64,000 nt of DNA, taken from contig CAUJHS010000016.1 in the NCBI GenBank assembly GCA_963204915.1, positions 55,001 to 119,000 of the forward strand, in the 5' to 3' direction. Positions 43,849-52,632 of the stretch are shown here, piece after piece (the first letter of the stretch is position 1; every line of letters starts with the position of its first letter). The stretch is from Planctomycetota bacterium. GTDB lineage: Bacteria; Planctomycetota; Planctomycetia; Pirellulales; Pirellulaceae. The notes below the pieces were generated by a model. That model searched no databases. It was not told the origin of the DNA and was given only the letters and a program-made list of their open reading frames with translations. A program made the translations under genes and the position numbers.

Positions 43849-45144
43849 ATGCATTGTTGCTTGAAAATGCTTGTTTTTTTGTTTTTCGGTACGTTAATTG
43901 CGCCGGTTTCGGGACGAGGCGATGACTTTGAATCGCAACGCGCTCGCAACTGGCATCAATGGCGCGGACCGTACGCCGATGGCGTTGCTGCACTGGGGAG
44001 TCCCCCAGTAGAGTGGGGCGAGCAGCAAAACGTGCGATGGAAGACCGCCATTCCGGGACGCGGCAGCGCCTCGCCGGTCGTTTGGAACGACCAGATTTTC
44101 CTATTAACTGCCGTGCCGCACGAGAACACGCAACGGTTCGTCGTCATGTGTCTTGATCGTGCGACTGGAAAAATCCGGTGGGAACGCGTTGCGATCGAGA
44201 CCACGCCGCGGGAACGCCTTCACCCGACAAACACGCACGCATCCGCATCGGCAATCACCAATGGCAACCGGGTTTACGCCTCGTTCGGCTCCTATGGCGT
44301 GTATTGTTACGACATGGCGGGAAAACTGCAGTGGCAGCGCGACTTGGGCGACATGCAAACCCGCAACGAGTTCGGCGAAGGCGCCTCGCCGGCGCTTCAC
44401 GGCGATACGCTCGTGGTGAACTGGGATCACGAAGCGGAAGATTTCATCGTCGCCCTGAACGCGCAAACGGGCGAGGTGCGCTGGAAGCAAGATCGTGACG
44501 AACCAACCACGTGGGCCACTCCGCTGATCGTCTCGCATGAAGGACGCATGCAAGTAGTCACCAATGGCAACAACCGCGCCCGAAGTTATGACTTGGAAAC
44601 AGGCGAACTGTTGTGGGAATGCGGCGGACAGGCGATGAACCCCATTCCCTCACCGGTAACGCTCGACGGCGTGGCGTATTGCATGACGGGCTTTCGCGGC
44701 TATGCGGCATTCGCGATACCGCTGGGCGTACGCGGCGACGTGACCGACAGCGACAAGATCCTGTGGAGTAAGAGCGACGGCACGCCGTATATCTCGTCTC
44801 CCGTGCTTTACAAGGGAACGCTGTCCTACACCAAAGGACGCGACGCCATCCTCAGCTCGGTGGACGCCAAAACCGGTGAAGTCTTGATCGACCAGAAACG
44901 GCTGCAAGGTCTTGATACCATGTACGCCTCGCCCGTGGCGGCGGCCGACCGAATTTACTGGATGAGCCGCAACGGGACGGGCGTCGTCATTCGTCATGGG
45001 AACGAACTAGAGATCCTGGCCACGAATAAGCTGGACGAAGGCGTCGACGCTTCACCAGCCATCGTGGGCAAACAAATGTTCGTGCGCGGCGAACGCAGCC
45101 TGTATTGTCTTGAGGATGAAGCACCGCCCGCATCAAGCGAATAG
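43849..45144 (+). CDS. Secreted PQQ-type beta-propeller protein (second copy)
   Basis: 431 residues. Signal peptide (MHCCLKMLVFLFFGTLIAPVSG) followed by WHQWRGPYADG and propeller blades with WKTAIPGRGSASPVVWNDQIF, LDRATGKIRWERV, LNAQTGEVRWKQD and YDLETGELLWECGG. Related to the 37592 protein in architecture and opening motif. No catalytic PQQ residues are evident. The methyltransferase gene follows after six bases, so the two are almost certainly co-transcribed. Confidence 0.87.
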   Translation: MHCCLKMLVFLFFGTLIAPVSGRGDDFESQRARNWHQWRGPYADGVAALGSPPVEWGEQQNVRWKTAIPGRGSASPVVWNDQIFLLTAVPHENTQRFVVMCLDRATGKIRWERVAIETTPRERLHPTNTHASASAITNGNRVYASFGSYGVYCYDMAGKLQWQRDLGDMQTRNEFGEGASPALHGDTLVVNWDHEAEDFIVALNAQTGEVRWKQDRDEPTTWATPLIVSHEGRMQVVTNGNNRARSYDLETGELLWECGGQAMNPIPSPVTLDGVAYCMTGFRGYAAFAIPLGVRGDVTDSDKILWSKSDGTPYISSPVLYKGTLSYTKGRDAILSSVDAKTGEVLIDQKRLQGLDTMYASPVAAADRIYWMSRNGTGVVIRHGNELEILATNKLDEGVDASPAIVGKQMFVRGERSLYCLEDEAPPASSE

Positions 45145-45150
45145 TCGGCA

Positions 45151-45957
45151 ATGCAATTGCGAGGCGACGTAGCGACGATCTTGGGCAGCGCCCTGGTGCT
45201 GCTCGCCGTGGGCGCCGTGACGGTGGCCTTGGGCGCCCGACCGATCGCGCCGCGCCTGAACCATGGACGCGGGGCGCATTATGCCCATAGCGGGTCGTAT
45301 CGCATCGTCGCTTGGAAACGTGTCGACGAACTGCCCCAACCGCTCGCGGTGTTTGAATCGGTCTTTTGGGAGCCGGCGGACACGGACAGCCTCCGCCGTT
45401 TGATTGCGGCTTCGAAACAGGTTCGCGAAAAACACGTGTTAGAGATTGGCACGGGTTCGGGCTTGGTTTCGCTGTGTTGTTTGCAAGCCGGCGCCGCCCG
45501 AGTGGTGGCGACCGATATCAATTCGGCCGCCGTCGCCAATGCGGCGTACAACGCGCGTCGGTTCGGTTGGGCCCAACGGTTGGAGTTGCGAACGGTTTCG
45601 CCCGAGCGCCCTGCGGCATACAGCGTCCTGCGCGAAGGGGAGCAGTTCGATCTGATCGTATCGAATCCGCCATGGGAAGATGCCGTTCCTCGGTCGAATG
45701 CAGAATATGCTCTATACGACCCCGGGTTTGAACTTCTCCGCAGCATGTTGGCCGAGTTACGCACCCGACTGCGGCCCGGCGGGCGCGCCTGGCTTGCGTA
45801 TGGCTGCCGATCGGCCATTGTGATGATCCACCAACTGGCCGACGAACACGGGCTGCACGTTACGACGCTTGATTCTCGGCCACTGAGCGACCTGCCCGAA
45901 GTCTTTCTGCCGGGTATGCTGCTTGAAGTCGAGCCTAAGCCAGCTTGGAATCGTTGA
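45151..45957 (+). CDS. Membrane-anchored SAM methyltransferase with NPPW motif
   Basis: 268 residues. An N-terminal transmembrane helix (about 8-29: VATILGSALVLLAVGAVTVAL) precedes a class I methyltransferase domain: motif I VLEIGTGSGLVSLCCLQAG (about 97-115), acidic motif II VVATDIN and motif IV LIVSNPPWED. The NPPW/NPPY tetrad is typical of methyltransferases acting on planar nitrogens, such as the amide of glutamine (HemK/PrmC) or the amino group of adenine. A membrane anchor on this type is unusual. It follows the PQQ-propeller gene by six bases. Confidence 0.82.
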   Translation: MQLRGDVATILGSALVLLAVGAVTVALGARPIAPRLNHGRGAHYAHSGSYRIVAWKRVDELPQPLAVFESVFWEPADTDSLRRLIAASKQVREKHVLEIGTGSGLVSLCCLQAGAARVVATDINSAAVANAAYNARRFGWAQRLELRTVSPERPAAYSVLREGEQFDLIVSNPPWEDAVPRSNAEYALYDPGFELLRSMLAELRTRLRPGGRAWLAYGCRSAIVMIHQLADEHGLHVTTLDSRPLSDLPEVFLPGMLLEVEPKPAWNR

Positions 45958-46344
45958 CGCCAGCTTGGTCGTCGTCGCTAGGTTCAAGGCGACGGGTTGT
46001 CAGGTGGTCGCCGCTCCTGACTCGCCGGGTGATCGCTTCGTGCGCCTGTGGCGCAAATGTGACCAGGCTTGGGGAAATCCGATTTGGTAGCGTCCAACGC
46101 CATTCCTGCGCTGGACCCCGTCAATCGCGGGTTGCCGTGCGTTTTCGCTACATCTCCGCATACCTTGCGGGCGCAAGTTGTAAAAACTGAAAGAGTTTTG
46201 ACAACGCGTGAGCCGCTCCCGGGGATATTTTCTTCAAGCTTTCAACGCTCGGGCACGTCGCTTGCGACGACTTCTTTCGTCGGCCTCACGGTGACGGCCG
46301 CCAGTTGATGTTCAAGGATTTTTGGAGAATACAAGGAACGGATC
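45958..46344. other. Intergenic region, 387 bp
   Basis: Holds a 6-bp inverted repeat just after the methyltransferase (GGCGAC at 45988, GTCGCC at 46007) without a T-run, and a consensus TTGACA at 46198 with no acceptable -10 at 16-18 bases. The promoter of the stress-protein gene is presumably here but is not recognisable. No gene seen. Confidence 0.45.
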
Positions 46345-47421
46345 ATGGCTACTCGAACCAAGACTTTCGAACGGAATGCGGTAGTTGGTATCTTTCAAAA
46401 CGCAGAGCATGCTCGTAATGCGGTCGATGAGCTGCACCGAGCCGGTTTTACCGATAATCAAATTGGCGTGATTTCCCATGGCGATGGCGACTTCAACCGT
46501 AATCGCCTTGACGACGATCGCGGCAGTTACGCCGAAGAAGGCGCGCTCACCGGCGCGTTGGCAGGAGCCGGAGTGGGCACGGCTTGGGCGCTCGGCATCG
46601 CAGCCGGCATGTTGCCTGCGATCGGCCCAGTGATTGCCGGTGGAACCTTGGCGGCCATTCTCGCCTCGGCAGGTGTTGGCGCCGCGGCCGGCGGTGTGGG
46701 CGGCGCCCTGATTGGCATGGGAATTCCCGAGGACGAGGCTTCCTACTACGAAAGCGAGTTCAAGTCGGGCCGCACGATCGTGACCGTCCGCGCGAACGAC
46801 CGTTACAGCGACGCCGCGGCGATCATCCGCCGCCATGGCGGTCATACGCAAGAACGCACAGGTGAGTTCCAACGGGCGAGTTTCACCGACATGCCGCGCA
46901 CCGCGCATGCTACAAGCCATACCAGCGATCAAGCCGCCTACAAGACGGAAAGCAAACGCGCCGCCGATACACAACGCCTTGGCGACGCGGATCGCATGCC
47001 CACTGCGACGCGCGCGGCTTCAACCGGGCATGACAAAGTTGAATTGCGCGAAGAGGAGCTTCACGTCCGCAAACAACCCGTCGAAACGGGCGAAGTGGCC
47101 ATTCACAAGGAAGTGGTGACCGAGCATAAAACGGTTGAAGTGCCCGTGCAACGCGAAGAAGTGGTCATCGAACGCCACCCGGTGGCAGGCCATCAAGTCG
47201 CCGCCGGCGGTATCCATGAAAACGAAGATATTCGCATTCCCGTAAAGGAAGAGCACGTGCGCGTGGAGAAGACGCCCGTGGTGAAAGAGGAGATTTCGGT
47301 CGGCAAGCGGACGATCCAAGAAACAGAAACCGTTTCCGAAGACGTGCGCAAAGAAAAGGCTCACATCGAACGCAAAGGTGACGTGCACGTGCGCGACGAC
47401 AAGCGCCCGCGCAACTCCTAA
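46345..47421 (+). CDS. YsnF/DUF2382-type stress protein with N-terminal YflT-like domain
   Basis: 358 residues. The N-terminus (about 10-75) resembles the general-stress-protein 17M/YflT domain (AVVGIFQNAEHARNAVDELHRAGF); a glycine/alanine-rich hydrophobic segment follows (about 65-130, GAGVGTAWALGIAAGMLPAIGPVIAGGTLAAI). Residues about 235-350 form the DUF2382 domain with its repeated charged strands (VELREEELHVRKQPVETGEV, RIPVKEEHVRVEKTPVVKEEI). Such proteins are linked to desiccation, oxidative or general stress. A strong hairpin follows the gene. Confidence 0.85.
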   Translation: MATRTKTFERNAVVGIFQNAEHARNAVDELHRAGFTDNQIGVISHGDGDFNRNRLDDDRGSYAEEGALTGALAGAGVGTAWALGIAAGMLPAIGPVIAGGTLAAILASAGVGAAAGGVGGALIGMGIPEDEASYYESEFKSGRTIVTVRANDRYSDAAAIIRRHGGHTQERTGEFQRASFTDMPRTAHATSHTSDQAAYKTESKRAADTQRLGDADRMPTATRAASTGHDKVELREEELHVRKQPVETGEVAIHKEVVTEHKTVEVPVQREEVVIERHPVAGHQVAAGGIHENEDIRIPVKEEHVRVEKTPVVKEEISVGKRTIQETETVSEDVRKEKAHIERKGDVHVRDDKRPRNS

Positions 47422-47545
47422 GCGAGCCCGGCTGATAAGCGCCCCGGACGGGCGCGAATGGTCTTGCGGCGACGGTCGCAGATGCTTCTGCGAAAGGCGT
47501 GTTCGCGAACGCAGAAGGCGAATCTGACGGTAGGTAGACTGAGGC

Positions 47546-47577
47546 AACGCGGGAACGCTCAGGCGTTTCCGCGTTTC
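47546..47577 (+). terminator. Terminator hairpin after the stress-protein gene
   Basis: A 13-bp stem, AACGCGGGAACGC (47546-47558) with GCGTTTCCGCGTT (47563-47575), one G-T pair, tetraloop TCAG, and a short T-rich tail. It lies about 125 bases after the stop codon. Confidence 0.6.
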
Positions 47578-47629
47578 TTATGCGCTATGCATCACACGCC
47601 CTGTTCCGTGGTCCGAATCCATTTCTCCG

Positions 47630-47857
47630 TTAGTCGCACCATTCGCGGTCGAGTGTGGTCGCCACCACATCGAGTAGTCTCGCCGCTTCTTCACGCGTCA
47701 AGTTCGAGTTGAAGTGCACGCGGAACATTTGGTCTGGGTCCCAACCGTTCTTCATTTCCGTGGCCGACTGCACCACGACGCCCAGGAACGTTTTTCGTCG
47801 CATCAGCTCCGCCACAAGTTCACTGGTAGTGAACAGTTCAAGTTCTCGGGGTTCCAT
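47630..47857 (-). CDS. Small protein, unknown
   Basis: 75 residues from ATG 47857. Balanced, globular-looking composition (MEPRELELFTTSELVAELMRRKTFLGVVV, MFRVHFNSNLTREEAARLLDVVATTLD). No signal peptide, and no family recognised. The opposite strand has a longer open frame with poor composition, so this reading is preferred. The ribosome site is weak. Confidence 0.55.
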   Translation of the reverse strand: MEPRELELFTTSELVAELMRRKTFLGVVVQSATEMKNGWDPDQMFRVHFNSNLTREEAARLLDVVATTLDREWCD

Positions 47858-48214
47858 ACGATCTCAACAAAAACAGCTCGAGTTAGAATTTCATTCCCCA
47901 AAGGGCCGTAGTGGTTGCTGGCGCCTCTGTGCTCCCCCCGCACGATTCGCACGGTCCGTCCAACATTACTTCTGAATTGCCGTTGCATGCGCAGCGGCAA
48001 ACACCGAAGGAATAGCCGGGAAGTGCGGAGTCTTGGCGGGGTCAGCGAACGCGCCCGGAGATCGGGGCGATCCGCAAGCAAGGAGGGGTTGCGGTCGCCT
48101 CTTGGCGGCGATACGATGCTCGCCGCTGGCGCCGTCCTTGGCTTTCAGCCACCGTGGTTCAACATAGACCACCCGCTGCAATTTTCACAAGCCCAATATT
48201 TGGGAAATTCTGCG
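47858..48214. other. Divergent intergenic region, 357 bp
   Basis: Upstream of the phosphatase-like gene. It contains a 10-bp hairpin at 47977-48000: TTGCCGTTGC, loop ATGC, GCAGCGGCAA, with one G-T pair. The in-frame extension of the phosphatase gene through this region is Arg-rich and not protein-like. Confidence 0.45.
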
Positions 48215-49558
48215 ATGAAAACTCTTGGCAGGTTGTGCCTGATGTCCGCGCTGCTGTTAGGGCCGACGTATCTTGCGGCGCATGAAGGGGACGACGATCA
48301 CACGCATGAACCCCAGCCCGTGCCCGACAAAGTGGCGCATCAGCCCAGCGCTATTCCCGATCGGATTGTGCTGACCTGGGACGGCGATCCTGCGACTTCG
48401 CAAGCCGTCACTTGGCGAACCGACGCCTCGGTCAAAAAGGCGTTTGCCGAAGTCGCCGTTGCGGAGGACGGCCCCTTCTTCAGCTTCAAAGCCGAACGCA
48501 CGATCGCGGACACCACGCCGCTTGAATCGAACCTGGGTAACGCCAACTATCATTCGGCCGTGTTCAAGAACCTCAAACCGAAGACTCGCTACGCGTACCG
48601 CGTGGGCGATGGCGAGAACTGGAGCGAATGGTCGCAATTCTCCACAGCGAGCGATCAGCCCGAGCCGTTCACCTTCATCTACTTTGGCGACGCCCAAAAC
48701 GAATTGAAGTCGTACTGGTCGCGCGTGGTGCGCGAAGCCTACCGCGACGCGCCGAAAGCGGCGTTCCTGTTGCACGCGGGCGATCTCGTCAATCGCGGCG
48801 TGAACGACGCCGATTGGGGCGAATGGTTCTACGCCGGCAGCCATATCCACCGCATGAACGCGTGCGTCCCCACGCCCGGCAACCATGAATACGCCAGCCA
48901 GGACGGCAAGCGCTCCATCACCAAACATTGGCGCACGCTATTCACGCTGCCGCAAAACGGGCCGGAAGAACTCAAGGAAACCGTTTACTACCTCGACTAC
49001 CAAGGCGTGCGCATCATCTCGCTGAACTCAAACGAGAAGCAAGACGAGCAAGTCGCGTGGGTGGAGCAAGTCTTGTCAGATAATCCCCATCCGTGGACGG
49101 TTATCACTTTTCATCATCCCATCTATTCAGCGTCGAAAGGGCGAGATAACCCCACGCTGCGCAACCTGTGGCAGCCGGTGTTCGACAAGTATCAAGTTGA
49201 TCTGGTGCTGCAAGGGCATGACCACACGTATGCTCGTAGCGGTTTGATGACGCACGAGAACGTGCCGACCGGCGCCACGAATTTCAGCGAGAAAGGCGGC
49301 ACATTGTATGTGGTGTCGGTTAGCGGTCCCAAGATGTACACCGTCGAGCGACGCCCCTTTATGCGCCGCGCTGCCGAGTACACGCAGTTGTATCAGATTA
49401 TTTCGGTTGAAAAGGACGAACTACGCTACGAAGCTCGCACCGCCATGGGACGACTCTACGACGCCTTCACTCTGCGCAAACGCGAAGGTCAGCCGAATGA
49501 ACTGATCGAACAAATCCCGGATACGCCGGAGAACATCGGCAAAGAGGCGCGCCCGTAA
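48215..49558 (+). CDS. Secreted purple-acid-phosphatase-like metallophosphoesterase
   Basis: 447 residues from ATG 48215, which opens a signal peptide (MKTLGRLCLMSALLLGPTYLAA). After a His/Asp-rich stretch (HEGDDDHTHE) comes a fibronectin-like N-terminal domain (RIVLTWDGDPATSQAVTWRTD). The calcineurin-like catalytic core follows in order: FGDAQN (about 158), AGDLVNRG (about 188), GNHEY (about 222), TFHHP (about 300) and QGHDHTYAR (about 333). All metal-ligand motifs are present. Likely a periplasmic or surface phosphatase or phosphodiesterase; substrate unknown. Convergent with the radical SAM gene. Confidence 0.88.
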   Translation: MKTLGRLCLMSALLLGPTYLAAHEGDDDHTHEPQPVPDKVAHQPSAIPDRIVLTWDGDPATSQAVTWRTDASVKKAFAEVAVAEDGPFFSFKAERTIADTTPLESNLGNANYHSAVFKNLKPKTRYAYRVGDGENWSEWSQFSTASDQPEPFTFIYFGDAQNELKSYWSRVVREAYRDAPKAAFLLHAGDLVNRGVNDADWGEWFYAGSHIHRMNACVPTPGNHEYASQDGKRSITKHWRTLFTLPQNGPEELKETVYYLDYQGVRIISLNSNEKQDEQVAWVEQVLSDNPHPWTVITFHHPIYSASKGRDNPTLRNLWQPVFDKYQVDLVLQGHDHTYARSGLMTHENVPTGATNFSEKGGTLYVVSVSGPKMYTVERRPFMRRAAEYTQLYQIISVEKDELRYEARTAMGRLYDAFTLRKREGQPNELIEQIPDTPENIGKEARP

Positions 49559-49593
49559 TGAGGGTGACAAACGTGACGACGGAAAACGCGATC

Positions 49594-51450
49594 TTACGTT
49601 GGAATCGCGGGACCCGGCGTTGAGCGCAAGTTTTCTCGCGACGAAAGACCGGTGCAAACCACCGAGGCGTATTCCGCCATGGCCTCGTGCCAGGCTTCAG
49701 GCAATCGGTCGGCGTCTTCCTCGGGCAACGCGATGATAATTCGCTTGGCGCCTTTCGGAGCGCCGGGCGCAATCGAATAAAAGCGATCGAGGTAACTTGG
49801 CTCGCGGTAAAACTCTTGCAGCAAGGTCTCATGCGTGCCGGCGGACAGTCTTTCCGGGCAACCGGCCGGGTCGAGGATGACCTGCAACGTGGTGTGGGGG
49901 TTATCGCTGAGCACCTGCCTTACGATTTTCGCAACTTGCGGGGCTTGGGCGTCGAGGTTCGCGGAACGTAGCCAAAGCGTGAAAGCTTGCGTGCGATTTG
50001 CCGGCGATCCGAGTCCCGTCAACACGGCGCCATCCCAGAAATCGAGGTCGAAGTACGCTCGATTGTTCCACTCCGGCAAGATGTCATGAGGGCACACGTT
50101 CGACTCGCCGACCAACGAGAACTCAGGCAACACCGGCGGCGGGAGCGGGTCGAACTCGGTGTCGAACACGTCTTGCGCTTCGGCCATCAGTTCATGCATG
50201 GTCGCCAGGTCAAGCGTTGGCGTTTCCAGCACGTAGTACGGAGTGCGGTCTTGATACCGTAGCCCCAGTTGCGGCGCTTCTTGGCGGAACGCCGTGCCCG
50301 GCAAAATAGCAAGCTGGAAGACTTGAATCCGTGTGTACAGGCCGCGGTCGACGAGGTAGCGATACCCCCGCCGGACCGATTCGGCCGTGTCTCCCGGCAG
50401 CCCGATGATCAAGTCGATCTTTACTTCAATGCCCGCGTCGAGCATCGCTTGTACTCCCCGCTCGAACGCACGAAGGTTGTTCTTGCGGTCCATCAGGTCC
50501 ATCGCCAGCGGATCGACCGATTGCAGACCAACTTCGACTTCCGTGAAATTCGCCTCGCGCAACAAACGCGCCGTTTGCGGCGTAATGCCCTCGGCCCGCA
50601 ATTCGCCAAAGTAGGTGAACTGCCGATCGGGGTTCTCGCGGGCTAGTAAGCGAAGGAACTCATCGAAGTTTTTGCGCTGGTTCAGCGTAGGGTCAAGCAG
50701 CACCACTTCGTCCGCGCCTCGCTCTCGCGCATGCCGCAAGTTGGCGATGATCTTCTCTTCGTCCACAAAGTACAGCGCATCATAACTTTTGGGGTAGTAA
50801 CAAAACTTGCATTTGAACACGCAACCCCGAATCGTTTCGAGAAACAGCGTTTTCTCGTCGGCGGCGTCCAAGATGCCCGACAGGTAGGGCGATGAGATTG
50901 GATTCAGGCTGGGCAAAGGTCGCCGGAATGGCACGACCAGCTCGCCCGTTGCCACCTGACTCCGCATCGTCGCGCCGACGAACAGTCCGTCAAGAGTCGA
51001 TGTGGGCGCCTCGTCACGAAGCAGCGACTGAAGCAAATCAGTAAACGTTTGTTCGCCTTCGCCAATCGCGGCGTAGTCGACTGCGGTGTGGCGAAGTACC
51101 CAGGCGTTGTCGGCCGTGATTTCCGGACCGCCAAGCACGATTCTCAGGTCGGGACAACGCTCTTTCAAACGCTGCGCCACCCAGAGCGTGCGATCGATAT
51201 TCCACAAATAGCAGGTGAAACCGACGAGCCACGGTTGACGCGCCAAGATGGCTTCCACCACCCCGCAATCGCTGCGCGTGTTCGAGTCTACGGTCGGCAG
51301 CAAGGTGATTTCGTAATCTTCGCCAAGACCGTGTTGCTCGGCGTACATCTTCAAATAGGCGCCAGCAAGCGGAACGTTCTGACGAATTGGCTCCGGGCCG
51401 ACCGGGGGAATCGGCAACTGCGCCAAAAGAACTTTGCGTCGTGACTTCAT
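49594..51450 (-). CDS. B12-binding-domain radical SAM protein
   Basis: 618 residues. Residues about 1-170 form a cobalamin-binding-like Rossmann domain (WLVGFTCYLWN, IVLGGPEIT). The radical SAM core has CVFKCKFC (about residues 212-219) for the 4Fe-4S cluster, then GLQSVDPLAMDLM and LIIGLPGDTAESV. The C-terminal part (about 480-618) is unassigned. Such enzymes carry out methylations, ring contractions or other radical rearrangements; the substrate is unknown. No cofactor or natural-product genes lie alongside. Stop is 35 bases from the convergent phosphatase gene. Confidence 0.87.
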   Translation of the reverse strand: MKSRRKVLLAQLPIPPVGPEPIRQNVPLAGAYLKMYAEQHGLGEDYEITLLPTVDSNTRSDCGVVEAILARQPWLVGFTCYLWNIDRTLWVAQRLKERCPDLRIVLGGPEITADNAWVLRHTAVDYAAIGEGEQTFTDLLQSLLRDEAPTSTLDGLFVGATMRSQVATGELVVPFRRPLPSLNPISSPYLSGILDAADEKTLFLETIRGCVFKCKFCYYPKSYDALYFVDEEKIIANLRHARERGADEVVLLDPTLNQRKNFDEFLRLLARENPDRQFTYFGELRAEGITPQTARLLREANFTEVEVGLQSVDPLAMDLMDRKNNLRAFERGVQAMLDAGIEVKIDLIIGLPGDTAESVRRGYRYLVDRGLYTRIQVFQLAILPGTAFRQEAPQLGLRYQDRTPYYVLETPTLDLATMHELMAEAQDVFDTEFDPLPPPVLPEFSLVGESNVCPHDILPEWNNRAYFDLDFWDGAVLTGLGSPANRTQAFTLWLRSANLDAQAPQVAKIVRQVLSDNPHTTLQVILDPAGCPERLSAGTHETLLQEFYREPSYLDRFYSIAPGAPKGAKRIIIALPEEDADRLPEAWHEAMAEYASVVCTGLSSRENLRSTPGPAIPT

Positions 51451-51496
51451 AAGTTTTCAACGCCCCGCAACGAAGACGCGGTTCGACGTTCCGCCG

Positions 51497-52513
51497 TTAC
51501 GCATCACTTGGAGGCCCCGGTTCCTTCGCGGTCTTGCCCGCACGCAACCGATCCAAGAATTGGGACAGGTCCTTGGGCAAAGGCGACTCGAACGCCATCT
51601 TCTTCCCCGTTAGCGGATGTTCAAACCCCAACTCGGCGGCATGCAGCGCCAACCGCGGCGCCCCGCTGCGGTCAGGTATTGGCTTACCACCCAGCGGCTT
51701 GCGGTATACCTTTTCACCGCACAAGGGATGCCCAAGCTCGAAAAGGTGGATACGAATTTGATGCGTGCGGCCCGTTTCCAATCGGCATTCAATCAGCGTG
51801 TAGCCGTTCAGGAATTCAATCGGCCGAATATGGGTGACGGCATGCTTGCCGGTGTTGGGTTTGGTCGTGCTGCCGCGACGACCATCGCCACGGTCTTTGA
51901 CCAGCCGTGTTTCGATGGTTTGGGCTTCAACCCTTCCTTCCACGATCGCCAAATACCGGCGATGCGTGGTATGGCGGCGGAATTGCTCCATCAACCCACG
52001 CTCGGCGCGTACCGTTCGCGCGAAGACCATCAAACCGCCCGTCTCGCGATCCAGCCGGTGCACTGGTCGCACGGGAGGCGGCACTCCGGGCCGAGTCGCC
52101 TTACCCCTCGGGCGTTCGCGTTTGGCGATGATCGGTGGAAGCATTTCGTCCAACGTCGGCTGAAATTGCCGCCGCCGCGCCGGCCAACTCAACTCCTCGG
52201 AATGTCGCGTTGAGGTGATTCCCGGCGGTTTTTCCACCACGACGACATGTTCGTCGAGGTACACAATTTGAATATGCTCAGCTTTGGGCAGCGGCGGCGC
52301 CGAGTCGGCCAGCACTTTGACCACTTCTTCGGATTTGAGCCGGCGTGCTTCATCAAGGCAGAGATTGCCGTTCACCAGGACGCGCCGCGTGCGGATCAAG
52401 TGCCGCACATCGCTCCAAGAGCGGTCGGTCATCCATTGGCGCAGGGCTTTGGCGACGGTTTCCCCCGCCTCGGCGGCTGTAACGTGAAAGATGGGTTCGG
52501 CGCGGCGCTTCAT
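51497..52513 (-). CDS. RluA-family pseudouridine synthase
   Basis: 338 residues from ATG 52513. S4-like N-terminal domain (TVAKALRQWMTD, LIRTRRVLVNG) and a catalytic domain with PVHRLDRETGGLMVFAR, where the aspartate in HRLDRET is the nucleophile, RRYLAIVEG and TGRTHQIRIHLFELGHPL. It converts uridine to pseudouridine in rRNA or tRNA. A long insert between residues 100 and 160 (Arg/Pro-rich) separates the IVYLDEHVVVVEKPPG motif from HRLDRET. One of two paralogues here; the other lies at 56297. Confidence 0.9.
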   Translation of the reverse strand: MKRRAEPIFHVTAAEAGETVAKALRQWMTDRSWSDVRHLIRTRRVLVNGNLCLDEARRLKSEEVVKVLADSAPPLPKAEHIQIVYLDEHVVVVEKPPGITSTRHSEELSWPARRRQFQPTLDEMLPPIIAKRERPRGKATRPGVPPPVRPVHRLDRETGGLMVFARTVRAERGLMEQFRRHTTHRRYLAIVEGRVEAQTIETRLVKDRGDGRRGSTTKPNTGKHAVTHIRPIEFLNGYTLIECRLETGRTHQIRIHLFELGHPLCGEKVYRKPLGGKPIPDRSGAPRLALHAAELGFEHPLTGKKMAFESPLPKDLSQFLDRLRAGKTAKEPGPPSDA

Positions 52514-52632
52514 CGCCGAAATTATATAAAAACCGGGCGTGGCGGTCAGGGGCCCGATTTTCACTACGCCTCTGGAGTTCAATACGTCGGGGCGCGGCGC
52601 TCAGGCGACCGGTTCGCAAAGCGAGTCCTGAT

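Noticed and set aside
46198..46231. Consensus TTGACA followed by TATTTT ahead of the stress-protein gene
   Set aside because: Spacing is 22 bases; at 16-18 bases there is only GC-rich sequence, so I do not call a promoter.
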